DNA from: Paulinella micropora
Lineage: Eukaryota; Cercozoa; Imbricatea; Euglyphida; Paulinellidae
Direction of reading: 5' to 3'
NCBI GenBank assembly: GCA_019918135.1
Contig: WBZZ01003506.1
Span: 1-64,000, forward strand
DNA: 64,000 nucleotides
A program made the position numbers and the translations under genes. Positions 17,100 to 27,556 of this stretch are shown here, one piece after another; the first letter of the stretch is position 1, and every line of letters starts with the position of its first letter. The notes under the pieces are model-generated. The model was not told the origin of the DNA. It worked only from the letters and a program-made list of their open reading frames with translations, and did no database searches.

Positions 17100-17624
17100 A
17101 TGCCGTCTCCCGAAGCAAGTCGTAAGAATTGGGGTAGTGCTGTGGAAGGAATAAAAGCAAAAGCGAAACAACGAAAAATGGAACACGCCAAAAATGTATT
17201 AGCACAATATAGAAATGCTGTAAAGCAAGAAGACGAAGATATGGAACAAAGATTAGCAGAGATAGAAAATAAGAATGTGGCGAGCGATATTATTAATGGA
17301 AAAGACCAAGATGACACACCCGAGCAAAGTGAGAGTGAGGATGAGGATGAGGTTGATTTTACTGATATCATTGCGGAAAAGATGGCTAACATGAAAATCA
17401 AAAGAGCAAAAGCGGAAACTAAGAGAGAAAAGAAAAAGAGTAAGAACCCAGAGCCTGAAGAAAGTGAAGAAAGTGAAAGTGAGAGTAGTGAAGAAGAAGA
17501 AATTAAGCCAAAAAAAGGAAAAGGTAAGAAGTCAAGCAGTGTAAGTGTAAAGGTATATAATCAATCTTCTGGTGCTAAGAAAGAAAAAAATAATGATGTT
17601 GAAAAATGTTTCTTAAAGTTCTAA
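17100..17624 (+). CDS. Highly charged protein of unknown function (174 aa)
   Basis: Residues 1-60 are basic and helical (MPSPEASRKNWGSAVEGIKA). The middle is acidic (EDEDEVDFTD). The C-terminal half alternates Glu/Ser-rich and Lys-rich runs (EESEESESESSEEEE, KPKKGKGKKSSS). Such blocks suit a DNA-condensing or scaffold role, but nothing is recognised. TATAA lies directly before the ATG, divergent from the fibre gene. The stop codon overlaps that of the convergent downstream gene by 4 bp. Confidence 0.6.
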   Translation: MPSPEASRKNWGSAVEGIKAKAKQRKMEHAKNVLAQYRNAVKQEDEDMEQRLAEIENKNVASDIINGKDQDDTPEQSESEDEDEVDFTDIIAEKMANMKIKRAKAETKREKKKSKNPEPEESEESESESSEEEEIKPKKGKGKKSSSVSVKVYNQSSGAKKEKNNDVEKCFLKF

Positions 17625-18154
17625 TCCCACTTATCTTTTCTATAATTTTTTAACATAGTTTTCAATTTGTTGTTAATTGTAGTTGTATCTATAAAAATAT
17701 AATCTATTTCTTCAAGATATTTTTCATTCTTTTTTTCAAAATCCTTAATCCTTTTTATAAGTTCATTTCGTCTTTCATTCAAAGTATTTTGAATATTTTG
17801 AATTTTATCAAAAGTTTCTTTCTTTGTTCCTTTCCTTATTTTTCTGTATAAAGGTATATCATAAACATCATCTCTAAACTTATTTAAATCATTGTTTAGT
17901 TTTTCAATCTCTCTCATTGTATCTCCACTTAATGAAATGTCATTGGTTGGCTTAATAGTAGTTTGTTTTTTTTCTGAAGGTTTGAACTTAGGTGGTGGTT
18001 TTGTAGTTTTCTTAAATTTTTTCTTTTCCGAAACAATCTTACCATATTGTTCCATCAATTTAAGTAGTTCGGACTTTTTTAATTTGCTAATTTTCGGACA
18101 TCGTCTCCGTTTTTCTTCACCTAATACCTTTCTTAAGACTTTGACGGTCGGCAT
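17621..18154 (-). CDS. SAP-like motif protein (177 aa)
   Basis: The N-terminal part carries CPKISKLKKSELLKLMEQYG (about residues 19-38), a helix-extended-helix pattern close to the SAP DNA-binding motif and often seen at the start of giant-virus proteins. The rest is Lys-rich with helices and a C-terminal DYIFIDTTTINNKLK. TATATATA lies at 18157-18164 before the start, divergent from the integrase 36 bp away. DNA binding is inferred. Confidence 0.6.
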   Translation of the reverse strand: MPTVKVLRKVLGEEKRRRCPKISKLKKSELLKLMEQYGKIVSEKKKFKKTTKPPPKFKPSEKKQTTIKPTNDISLSGDTMREIEKLNNDLNKFRDDVYDIPLYRKIRKGTKKETFDKIQNIQNTLNERRNELIKRIKDFEKKNEKYLEEIDYIFIDTTTINNKLKTMLKNYRKDKWD

Positions 18155-18156
18155 TG

Positions 18157-18190
18157 TATATATAAAAAAATATTTTTATATTTTGTATAA
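18157..18190. promoter_or_regulatory. Divergent TATA motifs between SAP-like gene and integrase
   Basis: TATATATA at 18157-18164 serves the minus-strand gene. TATAA at 18186-18190 abuts the integrase ATG. The whole spacer is 36 bp. Confidence 0.55.
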
Positions 18191-19186
18191 ATGGACCATA
18201 AACATACGATTATTAATACCCAAAATCGTAATAGCCAATTAGAAGAAACACCAACGGGGGAAGTAATTAAAACAAAAGAAGATGAAGCACTTGAAATACA
18301 CCACCAGAAAAAGAACCCGAAAACATGGAATACTATATGGGTTGATAATCCATTAGACCAAGTCTTTCTTGACTTAGCAGATATGAGTAAATTAAAAGAT
18401 AAGAAAGGAAATAAAGGATATGCTTGGATGCTTGTTTGGATTGATTGTCATTCAAGATTTTTAATAATCATTCCATTAAAAAATAAAACAGCAAAAGAAG
18501 TTTATTATGCTTTGAAATCTATACCTTATAAACCAAAATCAATTACAACCGACAGCGGAGGAGAATATAAAGGTGCTACTCGTGAATATTTTATTCGGAA
18601 TGGTATTAAGCACGATGTGGTTGAAGTAGGCGACCATAGAGCCTTAGCGGTTGTTGATAGAGTGATAAGGAGTATTAGAAGATGGTTAGATTTATTATTT
18701 GAAACTAATAGAAATTTTGATTGGGTAAGTTATATTCAAGACTTAGTCAATGCTTATAATCATAAACTTCATAGAGGAATTCAGGCCAGACCGGTGGATG
18801 TCTTTGCTAGAAGAGACAAAAATAAACAGACTATAACCCGTGATAATTTAATTAATGAATTCAATATCGGAGATACCGTAAGAAAGGAAAACAAAAGGAA
18901 TGTTTTCAGTAAAGGAGGAAAGACTTTCAGCAAAATTATTTATAAAGTCAAAGCCCGTTCCGGATTTAAGTTAATATTAAATAATGATGAATTAGTGAGC
19001 CCGAGGGATTTATTGAAAACAGAATTTATTAAACCTATTGACGAAGAGAAAGACATAAAACAACAAACAAAAGAAATTATAAAAGAAAAGAAAACAAAAG
19101 AACTACTCAAAAGAGAAGAAATAGAACCAGAAAACATTAGAACAAGTAAGAGAGAAAGAAAGACTAAAGTAATAATGGACCTTTGA
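18191..19186 (+). CDS. Retroviral-type (rve) integrase with D-D-D catalytic triad (331 aa)
   Basis: Core RNase H-like fold: VFLDLADM (D61), TTDSGGEY (D121) and ALAVVDRVIRSIRRWL (D156). The third position is normally Glu (IERFN-type motif); here it reads Asp, 35 residues after D121. NAYNHKLHRGIQARPVDVF, typical of rve integrases, follows. The C-terminal region (about residues 220-280) looks like the SH3-like/chromo-type DNA-binding barrel of such integrases (NIGDTVRKENKRN, SPRDLLKTEF), then a Lys/Glu tail. No N-terminal HHCC zinc domain is visible. Produces the 6-bp target duplication. TATAA lies directly before the ATG. Confidence 0.93.
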   Translation: MDHKHTIINTQNRNSQLEETPTGEVIKTKEDEALEIHHQKKNPKTWNTIWVDNPLDQVFLDLADMSKLKDKKGNKGYAWMLVWIDCHSRFLIIIPLKNKTAKEVYYALKSIPYKPKSITTDSGGEYKGATREYFIRNGIKHDVVEVGDHRALAVVDRVIRSIRRWLDLLFETNRNFDWVSYIQDLVNAYNHKLHRGIQARPVDVFARRDKNKQTITRDNLINEFNIGDTVRKENKRNVFSKGGKTFSKIIYKVKARSGFKLILNNDELVSPRDLLKTEFIKPIDEEKDIKQQTKEIIKEKKTKELLKREEIEPENIRTSKRERKTKVIMDL

Positions 19187-19190
19187 TTAG

Positions 19191-19264
19191 AATGATCATA
19201 AACCTTCCTTGGTATTGAAATGAAATAAACAAATGTTGAAAACCAAGGAAGGTCTACGATCATT
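19191..19264. terminator. Long interrupted hairpin between convergent genes
   Basis: Outer arms AATGATC / GATCATT and inner arms ACCTTCCTTGGT / ACCAAGGAAGGT (12 bp, perfect) enclose an AT-rich loop of 28 nt. It fills the gap between the integrase stop (19186) and the stop of the convergent spliced gene (19289), so a two-way transcription end is the simplest reading. Confidence 0.6.
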
Positions 19265-19288
19265 AGTGGTGGTGGCAAACGCCTTTAA

Positions 19289-19828
19289 TTACAGCACTAC
19301 CCTGTAGACAGTCTTAACACTAAGACCATAATAGTCCGCGACCGTGCCTATATTATCCCACAAACGAAAAAGCATGCGACTTCCATCGGTAAAATAGACG
19401 ACAAAATGCTCTGGCAGTTGGTCTTTCCTCATTGGCGACTTATAAGCATTTAACTTGGCCGTTGGAAGTCCTTCATTCGGCTGTTCATAAATTCTGGCAA
19501 CCCCATTTTCCTTGTCTAACTCAACCCAATAATCCTGTTTTCCTTCAACTGGCGGATTTCGGTCATGATTTGGCTCCCGCGCAACAACCACCCTCCTCTT
19601 ACCCAATTCTTTTGGAAGATTTGCAGCGGTAATGAGACCGACACGCATTGCACCAACTGCTTCTGCCAATACCTAAACCCCCCTTCATTAGCAAAAAAAA
19701 AAAAAGAAATGAAACAACAAACTTACCTTTACTTCAGGATCTTCTGGTTGTCTCTGTTCTGGTGCTTTACCTTCAGCCTCCTCTGGTTCGTCAGCTACTT
19801 CCTCTTCTACGCGTGGTTCGTCCGCCAT
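19289..19828 (-). CDS. Spliced gene inside the Polinton, unknown function (161 aa, one 54-nt intron)
   Basis: Exon 1 is 19828-19727 (34 codons, acidic MADEPRVEEEVADEPEEAEG). The intron is 19726-19673: GTAAGT donor, T-rich tract, CTAAT branch-like site and TTTAG acceptor. Exon 2 is 19672-19289 (126 codons plus valine codon at the junction). Both junctions are phase 0, and the unspliced frame meets TAA inside the intron, so splicing is needed. The protein has a basic VVVAREPNHDRNPP segment, a beta-rich core (YWVELDKENGVARIY, HFVVYFTDGSRMLFRLW) and a helix-turn-helix-like end (TVADYYGLSVKTVYRV). It lacks the TATA motif of its neighbours. Not recognised; a DNA-binding regulator is possible. Confidence 0.8.
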
Positions 19829-20111
19829 CTGCGCACAAACAAAAAACAGACAAGGGTTTGGTCTTTTTGGTTTGGTTGCTTTTGGAATTCTGAAAAAGTC
19901 CAAGAATGAAAAAAGAAACAGTCAAAAACACGTGATAGAATTTTCTGGAATTCTGCTGACAATTTGAAATACCGATAAAAAAGGAAAAGTAAAAAAAATT
20001 TTTACACCGCAGACGAGAAAACGCCAACTTTAGCCACTTGGTGCGGTATTTTTTTTGCTCACTCCAACTCTGATACTGGACAACTTTTGGTGACAATCCA
20101 AAAACCAATAA
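19829..20111. promoter_or_regulatory. Divergent promoter region of the right-end gene pair
   Basis: A 283-bp spacer between two outward-reading genes, without the TATATA motif next to either start. It contains a CACGTG (19929-19934), and an inverted ACCGCA / TGCGGT pair at about 20007 and 20042. A pyrimidine-rich stretch ending GCGCAG directly abuts the minus-strand ATG and could be a 3' splice site of a leader intron. Confidence 0.45.
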
Positions 20112-20576
20112 ATGAGTGGGAGTGATGAAGAAAGCGTGGAACGTGAAGAACCAAATCGATGGTTTGAGAAACTAAAGGATAAACCTTACTTTGAAATAAG
20201 CAGACTTAAGATAAGAAATGAAACAAGAAACGAAATAATACAAAGCAGACTTGACGAGAATGAAAAAGAAAGGATTGAGTTGGAGAAACAAAAAAGAGAG
20301 TGCGAAAATAAAGCAGATGCGATTGATGAAATACTTACGAAACAAATTGGAGACAGAGAAAGAAAGGAAAAAATTGAACAAATGAAACGAGAAAAAAAGC
20401 GAGAAGAAGAACAAAAGAAGAAACAATTACGATTATTTGAACATTGGCTAAGTGCAGAAAATCAACCAATGGGAGTTGAAGACGAGATTAAAGCGAGAAA
20501 GATGATTGATAGTGGAAAAACAACATCAGAAATAATTCAGACATATGAACAATACAAAAGACGAAGAATTGAATAA
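20112..20576 (+). CDS. Coiled-coil charged protein at right end (154 aa)
   Basis: Acidic start (MSGSDEESVEREEPNRW), then WFEKLKDKPYFEIS and a long Lys/Glu-rich helix (about residues 45-115) that should form a coiled coil. A compact helical tail (VEDEIKARKMIDSGKTTSEI) follows. Not recognised. Divergent from the spliced gene. Only AATAA sits before its ATG and not the TATATA motif, so it may share the nuclear-type expression of that gene. Confidence 0.6.
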   Translation: MSGSDEESVEREEPNRWFEKLKDKPYFEISRLKIRNETRNEIIQSRLDENEKERIELEKQKRECENKADAIDEILTKQIGDRERKEKIEQMKREKKREEEQKKKQLRLFEHWLSAENQPMGVEDEIKARKMIDSGKTTSEIIQTYEQYKRRRIE

Positions 20577-20756
20577 AAGTAGTTTTAACTACTAACTCCT
20601 TTACCGCATAGGAGTATAATCTAGTGCGACGAATAATTTTGTCAAAAAAAAATTGAAGGGGCTAAAAGCCCGCTTTTATTCAAAGATATTTACTCATACC
20701 ACACTTGTGTGTGTGGTAGGTGGAGGAGACTGGAGGAGACTTCAAAAGGTAATTTA
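20577..20756. other. Non-coding stretch with three hairpins before the right terminus
   Basis: No gene seen. Hairpins: AGTAGTT / AACTACT (20578-20593, directly after the stop), GGGCT / AGCCC followed by CGCTTTT (20659-20671), and TACCACAC / GTGTGGTA (20697-20718). The arms of the first begin with the element terminus word AGTAG. Confidence 0.6.
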
Positions 20757-20934
20757 ATGATACATATATTTTTCTTGTAGTGTGCTATATAGGGCTATTT
20801 GGTTGTTTTTGCTTCTTTGTATTTATTTTGTTGCTGTGTGCTTATTTCGCTGTAACTGCTACAACAACCAAAAAGGTGGCTAGAATTTGAGGTTTTACCG
20901 AAAATTCTTGACACCTTTTGGGTTATCATCTACT
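20757..20934 (-). repeat. Right terminal inverted repeat (178 bp)
   Basis: Exact inverted partner of 399-576, ending GGGTTATCATCTACT at the junction with host SINE sequence. Identity of the two repeats indicates little time since insertion or ongoing homogenisation. Confidence 0.97.
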
Positions 20935-20940
20935 CGTGAG
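20935..20940. repeat. Target site duplication, right copy (CGTGAG)
   Basis: Six bases directly after the right terminus. Host SINE sequence resumes with GGGAGTACG, exactly as in the uninterrupted copies. Confidence 0.95.
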
Positions 20941-21146
20941 GGGAGTACGAAGAATTGACGATAAGCTCTAATGACACCCCCGCAAGGGCAGTTCCAACAC
21001 TTCCAGACGGGCCGGTATGTTCAATGAAAATATTGGTCTAGAAATAGACCGGTATGTTCAATGAAAATACTGGTGGCACCGACGGGAATCGAACTGGCGA
21101 CAGGGCCCAGATGGTAGAACTTGACCACTGGGCTATCACGGTGTCC
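20935..21146 (-). repeat. SINE 5' part, split by the Polinton (right piece)
   Basis: Contains the tRNA-like head and most of the body. Carries the AAAATATTGGTCTAG variant shared only with the copy at 43072-43340. Confidence 0.9.
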
Positions 21147-21178
<32 letters not shown>

Positions 21179-21182
21179 TAAC

Positions 21183-21213
<31 letters not shown>

Positions 21214-21221
21214 GTAATAAT

Positions 21222-21463
21222 AGTGCTTCTCAGTCAATGGCGAATGCATTTCTGCACATGTGCCTCCATCGTCTCACCCGTGAGGGGAGTACGAAGAATT
21301 GACGATAAGCTCTAATGACACCCCCGCAAGGCAGCTCCAAGCCTTCCAGACAGACCAATACTTTCAAAGAAAATATCCTTTGAAAATACTAGCACCGACG
21401 GGAATCGAACTGGCGACAGGTCCCAGATGGTAGGCCTTAACCACTGGGCTATCGCGGTGCCAC
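21222..21463 (-). repeat. SINE, divergent subfamily
   Basis: Variant body (TCAGTCAATGGCGAATGC, ATCCTTTGAAAATACT) and a better tRNA head reading GGCACCGCGATAGCCCAG in place of GGACACCGTG. The same subfamily occurs at 43425-43665 and 62701-62940. Confidence 0.85.
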
Positions 21464-21536
21464 TAATAATAATAATAATATTAATAATAATAATGATATA
21501 AGTATGTGGAAAAAAAAGTGCTGAAAGAGTAACCTG

Positions 21537-22147
21537 ACATGCGGGAATTTGTATCCCAATCTAGATTCTGTTGCCCATGAGCCCCCCTACCCCCTACACT
21601 GTTTTGCTTTGGATCAGATGCACTGCGTTGAGAGCGGGTTGACATTGCATGCGAACCCACACTGCCACCTACACTAACACCTACACTCCTAGGACTTTCC
21701 ACACGCATAGGAATAGCAGGGCTGTTAGCGGCACTGCGGTTAACTTGGGGGGAGTGGCTCACAGGGCTCGCCAAAGACGACCCAAAACCTTGCGAAGGCG
21801 ATGAAGTAGGATCTTTGCGAGCGTCCACGATGACAGACCCTGCCTTGCCAGCTTCACCAGCTCCTAGCACAGCCATCATAGGCGATCGCGACGAAGGGGG
21901 GAGGGGGGGGGGGGGAGAGAGACTTGGGGAGAGTGACTGTCGAGGGGGGCGTCGGGGTCGTACACCACGACCGGCGCCGCGTCGGCCTGCTGCTCCTGTT
22001 CGCCGTCGGACTCGTCGTCGGTGCCCAGCTCGACAGAGTTGCAAACCTTTCGAGCTGGAAGACTTACTAGCTGACGGGCAACGGTACTTGCCGGAATAAA
22101 AGGTGATTAGCGCAGAGGGTGGGCAATGCCGTGAAGCACTTGACCAC
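21537..22147 (-). CDS. Ser/Pro/Arg-rich putative exon region, copy A
   Basis: Low-complexity reading with GSSLASPVSHSPQVNRSAAN and SVGVSVGGSVGSHAMSTRSQ. A G-homopolymer at about 21900-21916 separates it from another frame that looks coding (acidic ELGTDDESDGEQEQQADA). It may be the last exons of the minus-strand gene. Coding status is uncertain. Confidence 0.3.
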
Positions 22148-22497
22148 ACTCTATTATCAATAACTAGTCACTACTAGCGTCCTAGTGTAACTAATCCGTT
22201 ATTAATGTCCAAGTGTTTACAGTTCACTTATGCAGTGTGTTTACCTTTTAATTCTGAAGTACAGACTGTGCTGCTTGAGCACACAAACTACGAAACCCTA
22301 TCCGTTCTATCTAAGCTATCCGTTCTATAATTGGCTGGTGCACAGAAGACCAACTCTATTCTAGATAAAACTAGAATATCTAGAAGGAATGAAATGTAGA
22401 TTGTGCCACTTTAAATTGCACATCCTTCCAGTACATACAATAAAATATGGTAATGTAAAGGCATTTCGCAAAGAGGGCCGGCAGAGAATAGTTTTAC

Positions 22498-23882
<1,385 letters not shown>

Positions 23883-24044
23883 GGTAAGCTGTGAAGTGGT
23901 ACTAAGGCATGAGGCATAGCTTTTCATATGTAGAGCAGCCGATTTGCTTCGTGGGCGTGGGCGTGGCTCATGAGCAGCTATGTTCATGCGTTGTGTAGGT
24001 GGGGGGCATGGGAAGGGGCGGGTGCGCGTGGCCGATTGGCCAGT

Positions 24045-24242
24045 CTAAGACTTCTTGAAGTGGGCGGCCTGGTCCTTGTAAAAGGCCCTGACGGTGACGT
24101 CGTACGCCACACCACTGACTTGCTTCGGGTGGGGGATGTTCCAGGACCGGAGTCGGTCCAGCATCACGTTGAGCACCAGGTCTTCCTCCACTTCCTCCAC
24201 GATGGGGGCTGAGGCTGGGGCAGAATCTGGAACAGAGGCCAT
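24045..24242 (-). CDS. Small putative host ORF, copy A (65 aa)
   Basis: Acidic start (MASVPDSAPASAPIVEEVEE) then LDRLRSWNIPHPKQVSGVAY and AFYKDQAAHFKKS. A splice-acceptor-like TGTTTGCAG lies 7 bp before the ATG. It could be a short gene or the end of a longer spliced one. Identical in copy B. Not recognised. Confidence 0.35.
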   Translation of the reverse strand: MASVPDSAPASAPIVEEVEEDLVLNVMLDRLRSWNIPHPKQVSGVAYDVTVRAFYKDQAAHFKKS

Positions 24243-25734
24243 CGTAAGTCTGCAAACACAAGCAAATATCATGGGAAATAGGCCTAAAATGCAGAGGACA
24301 CATAATTCCAACAGTAGACAAGCACAACAGGGCATAAACAGCGACAACAGAGACACACAACACATAGCAAAAGTAAAAAACAGAACATTTCAGAAAAATG
24401 AAAAATACAGTCAAAACAGTCAGATTTGACAGGCATAATGTGTGTAGAATGTGTTGTTTTGTGTTTGTTTCATGAAACCTACCACTAGGCATGGAGCAGG
24501 CAACATGTATTGTAATGTAGCATGTGTGGTTTGCTCAAACACACTTTAGCGCAATAAAATAGAAAAAATAACGACAAATATAAACTTCAACCCCCTCTCA
24601 CATCGACAAGAAACAAAAAATGACTGCAACCAAGCATCTTTCAACACCCCATTGCTAACACCCACAGAGTTAACAAACAAAAACCAAGCAAAGGAGATAA
24701 TGAGGTCGCGTAGGAGAGACACGAAAACAAACATGGCAGCACAGGACGGGAATGCCTGAAGTTCAGAGTGGGCAAGCATAGGCAAGGAATGAAGGGGCGA
24801 CAGAGTTTTTGAGGCAAATCAGGCGAGCAACACTTGGAAAACAATATGCAAGACAAAAATGCAAGAAAGAGCACAAGGAAGGCATGGACAACGAACAAAT
24901 ACAACATGGTGGGACAACCAGAAACAGTGGCAAGACAAAACACACCAAACGCAGGCAGTTGGACAGATTAAAAAACAGAATTGTAGGAAAGTGAGTGTAG
25001 GTATGTGGCAAGCAAGTAGATTCAAGAATTTTGGAATTTGGCGAAGTGGGGAATGCAAAAACAGGAAGCAAAAAGCATGAACACAGCACTTTGCTTGAGA
25101 GTGAATTCGCAAAAAGGGCAGGACAGCAGAAATGAATTGGAAAAAGCCACTGAGTGGTAGGCTTGAACCTGAAAAGTATGGTGGATTCAATGCAAACTTT
25201 AATTTGAGATTTTGTAAAAACTACTAAAAATATCTTGAAACTGATTGCAGATTCTGAATCCGGGTGATCTGAAGAATTTATTTATTTATTTTGAATTTAT
25301 TTCTAAACAGGCGAATTCACTAAATACCCCTAGGGGGGGGGGGGTTTTAAAGGATATGAACGAAGTGACCGCTCTGCTATTTACTGGTATTTCACCTGCT
25401 CATACAGAGTCAGGACTCAATGCAGCCATAATATTCTTAATAAGAGTTCGTTGTATCTGCCTACTTGAAGAGTTGCATACAAACTCACAATTCAAATTTT
25501 CCTTCCAAGTCGAAACTACACACACAGAGTTTTGTGTGTTCTGTCGACAGATCGATTTGGAAAGACACTCTCTCTCAGGAGTGGCTATACAACAACGTAT
25601 TAGGACAGAGGTAACCAAAAACACATATGTATCGACACATTGTTCACCTGCCGTTGCATTTTTGTGTCCTCCTCTAACCTCATACACACTATGCAGTCAA
25701 CCAACACAGTATGTGTTTGGTTTTGTTGTTTTAG
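24243..25734. other. Stretch without recognisable gene, copy A
   Basis: AT-rich sequence with no convincing coding frame. The open plus-strand frame from about 25245 has low-complexity composition and is not supported. Ends in TTGTTTTAG, an acceptor-like site before the 25735 exon. The equivalent in copy B is 46454-47945. Confidence 0.5.
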
Positions 25735-27556
25735 GGTCAACGCCCTACCTACAGAGTGGAGATCATCTCCTCCACTGCACATCGTACATTCCATCTACTG
25801 TGTTGCGTTCTGGTCTGCTTCTGGCACGTCTACATGTGGAATCAATCACGGGACGACGACCCAGTTTCGAAATACAATCAACACAAGCGACGCTGTTTGG
25901 ACCCCTACTCCATTCTGGGCTCCCGTACTGACACTCTACGTACTGACAAGAAGTTTCAGGAGGAAGTTAAGGCTGGAAAGACTACTCGCCTCCACGCCAA
26001 CCTATCGCGTACGCAAACTGTTCAATTTATTTACGACTTACTGACCAGCTACGTTGGCGACGAACGTGACATCATTCGGAAGAATCACAAGGACAAAGCT
26101 ACATTGCTACCACAGGTCCCTATTGCACCTCAAGCCAGCTTAGACTTTCTCCGTAATCCCGACTGGACAGACGCTAAAGTATACACACAGTACCTGGGGC
26201 CTACTGGATCGCTAGCAACAGCAGAGAAACTCTGGAACGACATCGGCAACGTCATCCCTGTAGAAGTTTTCATAACTACTACCTGTTACTGCTTCAACTG
26301 ATGGATTAATAGGGTCACTACCGGCTACTACTCCTTTGGGTACAACCACTGGTGCTACATCTGTTCCCCCATCGAATCCAACTGGTCCAACTACTTTGTT
26401 GCACGCTGGAAACTCTTCTGCACCATCTTCGGCTCCCACACCAGCTGCGTTGATTCCATCGACTCCGGTCCTGCCCTCAGCCCCAACGTCTATTGTTGCA
26501 CCAGCACTTCGACCGTCCGTTCGACCCTTCATGCCCCCGATACTCAACATGCCTTACCCGACCCCAGACGCTTCGTTTACACGTACTGGACGCCTCGCTC
26601 GAGCTGCGACGCTCGCTCCGCCGCGCCCCGTAGTGCAACCATTGTCGGCTCTACTCGCCTGTAGACCAATCGAGCCGGTAAACAGTTCCTTGGCTATGCT
26701 ATCCTTTCTCGGTACGCTCCTCTCGTCACCGCAAGCGGCCTACTACATCCACCGTCGATCAACCCTACGATATCGGTTTGTTCGCTTCAAGTTCAGCACT
26801 TAACCCGACGACATCATCCGCTGCAGCCATCCTCGGTCGTCCACTGACGCCTTCACGCGTGACCCCGAGATCGACGCCGGCTACATCCAGCTCAAGTTCT
26901 AACACTCTAGCATCCATCCCGGAAGGCCCTGCACCCAAAGCATCGCCTACTCCATCGGAAGCCACGACTTCTGAAGATGCAACAGCAAGATCGGCAGCGG
27001 AAGCTGAACGCTACGCCATCGAACTTGAAGAAGCAGAACTCATCGCAGTCGAACAAGAACGAGAACGAGAACCAGTAGAAGCAGAGCGTGCGGCAGCCTT
27101 CGAACGTGATGAACAACAGGACGACAAAGAGCTGGAACAAGCTGATGCTCCGACCGGCAGCCCCAGCCAGATGGACCACCATCAGCCCAGTCGGCGAGCT
27201 CCTCCGGCGATGGAACATCTTCCCAATCTTCGCCGCCCCGTCGTGTCATTCGCTTCGGCCTCTCCGGCGCCAACTCGGGCTACTACATACAGATGCTGCT
27301 ACGCCATCACCGGTCCGCCCCCGCACGCCGTGCCATGTTCATCTTGTCGACTCCAGCGGGAGCGCCGACTGCCGATCAAGCTACCTTCGCGCGCCAATTG
27401 GCTGTCAACTACCACGTCACCAACACACAGATCCAGCTTGCCATCATGCACGCTATCAACATCGTTCGCACGTGGGGAGATAAATATACTGTTGCCATTA
27501 TGGACGCATGTTGGGCCCGCTTCGTTCGCGTCACCGACCCAGTCCAGCAGGTATGA
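25735..27556 (+). CDS. Uncharacterised plus-strand host coding region, copy A (exons unresolved)
   Basis: Coding-looking segments in changing frames. 25735-26300 follows an acceptor-like TTTTAG, has a Cys-rich hydrophobic helix (FHLLCCVLVCFWHVYMW), then LHANLSRTQTVQFIYDLL. 26308-26680 is a Thr/Pro/Ala-rich linker. 26815-27160 is Glu/Ala-rich helical (AERYAIELEEAELIAVEQER). 27180-27556 includes VIRFGLSGANSGYYIQ and FARQLAVNYHVTNTQIQLAI, ending QQV-stop. Frame changes may be introns or decay. No family recognised. Confidence 0.35.

Larger units (their letters stand above)
399..20934. mobile_element. Complete Polinton/Maverick-type integrated virus
   Basis: A 20,536-bp element bounded by 178-bp inverted repeats and flanked by the 6-bp direct repeat CGTGAG. 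It encodes the hallmark Polinton set: protein-primed DNA polymerase B, rve integrase, adenovirus-like protease, packaging ATPase, major and minor capsid proteins. Six-bp target duplications and termini starting AG and ending CT are as known for Polintons. The termini appear identical and the major genes are open, so insertion is recent and the element may be functional. It is visibly more AT-rich than the host sequence to its right. No helicase, tyrosine recombinase or RNA polymerase gene is visible. The duplicated host segment at 43129-43134 is the matching empty site. Confidence 0.97.

Noticed and set aside
399-20934. Interpretation as a virophage or as a free plasmid-like replicon
   Set aside because: Inverted repeats, target duplication, rve integrase and pPolB define a Polinton. 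Dependence on a helper virus is kept only as a hypothesis based on the promoter-like motif.
25245-25931. 228-residue plus-strand frame
   Set aside because: Composition is not protein-like, and it overlaps an acceptor site and a better frame from 25735. It is conserved in copy B only because the whole segment is duplicated.
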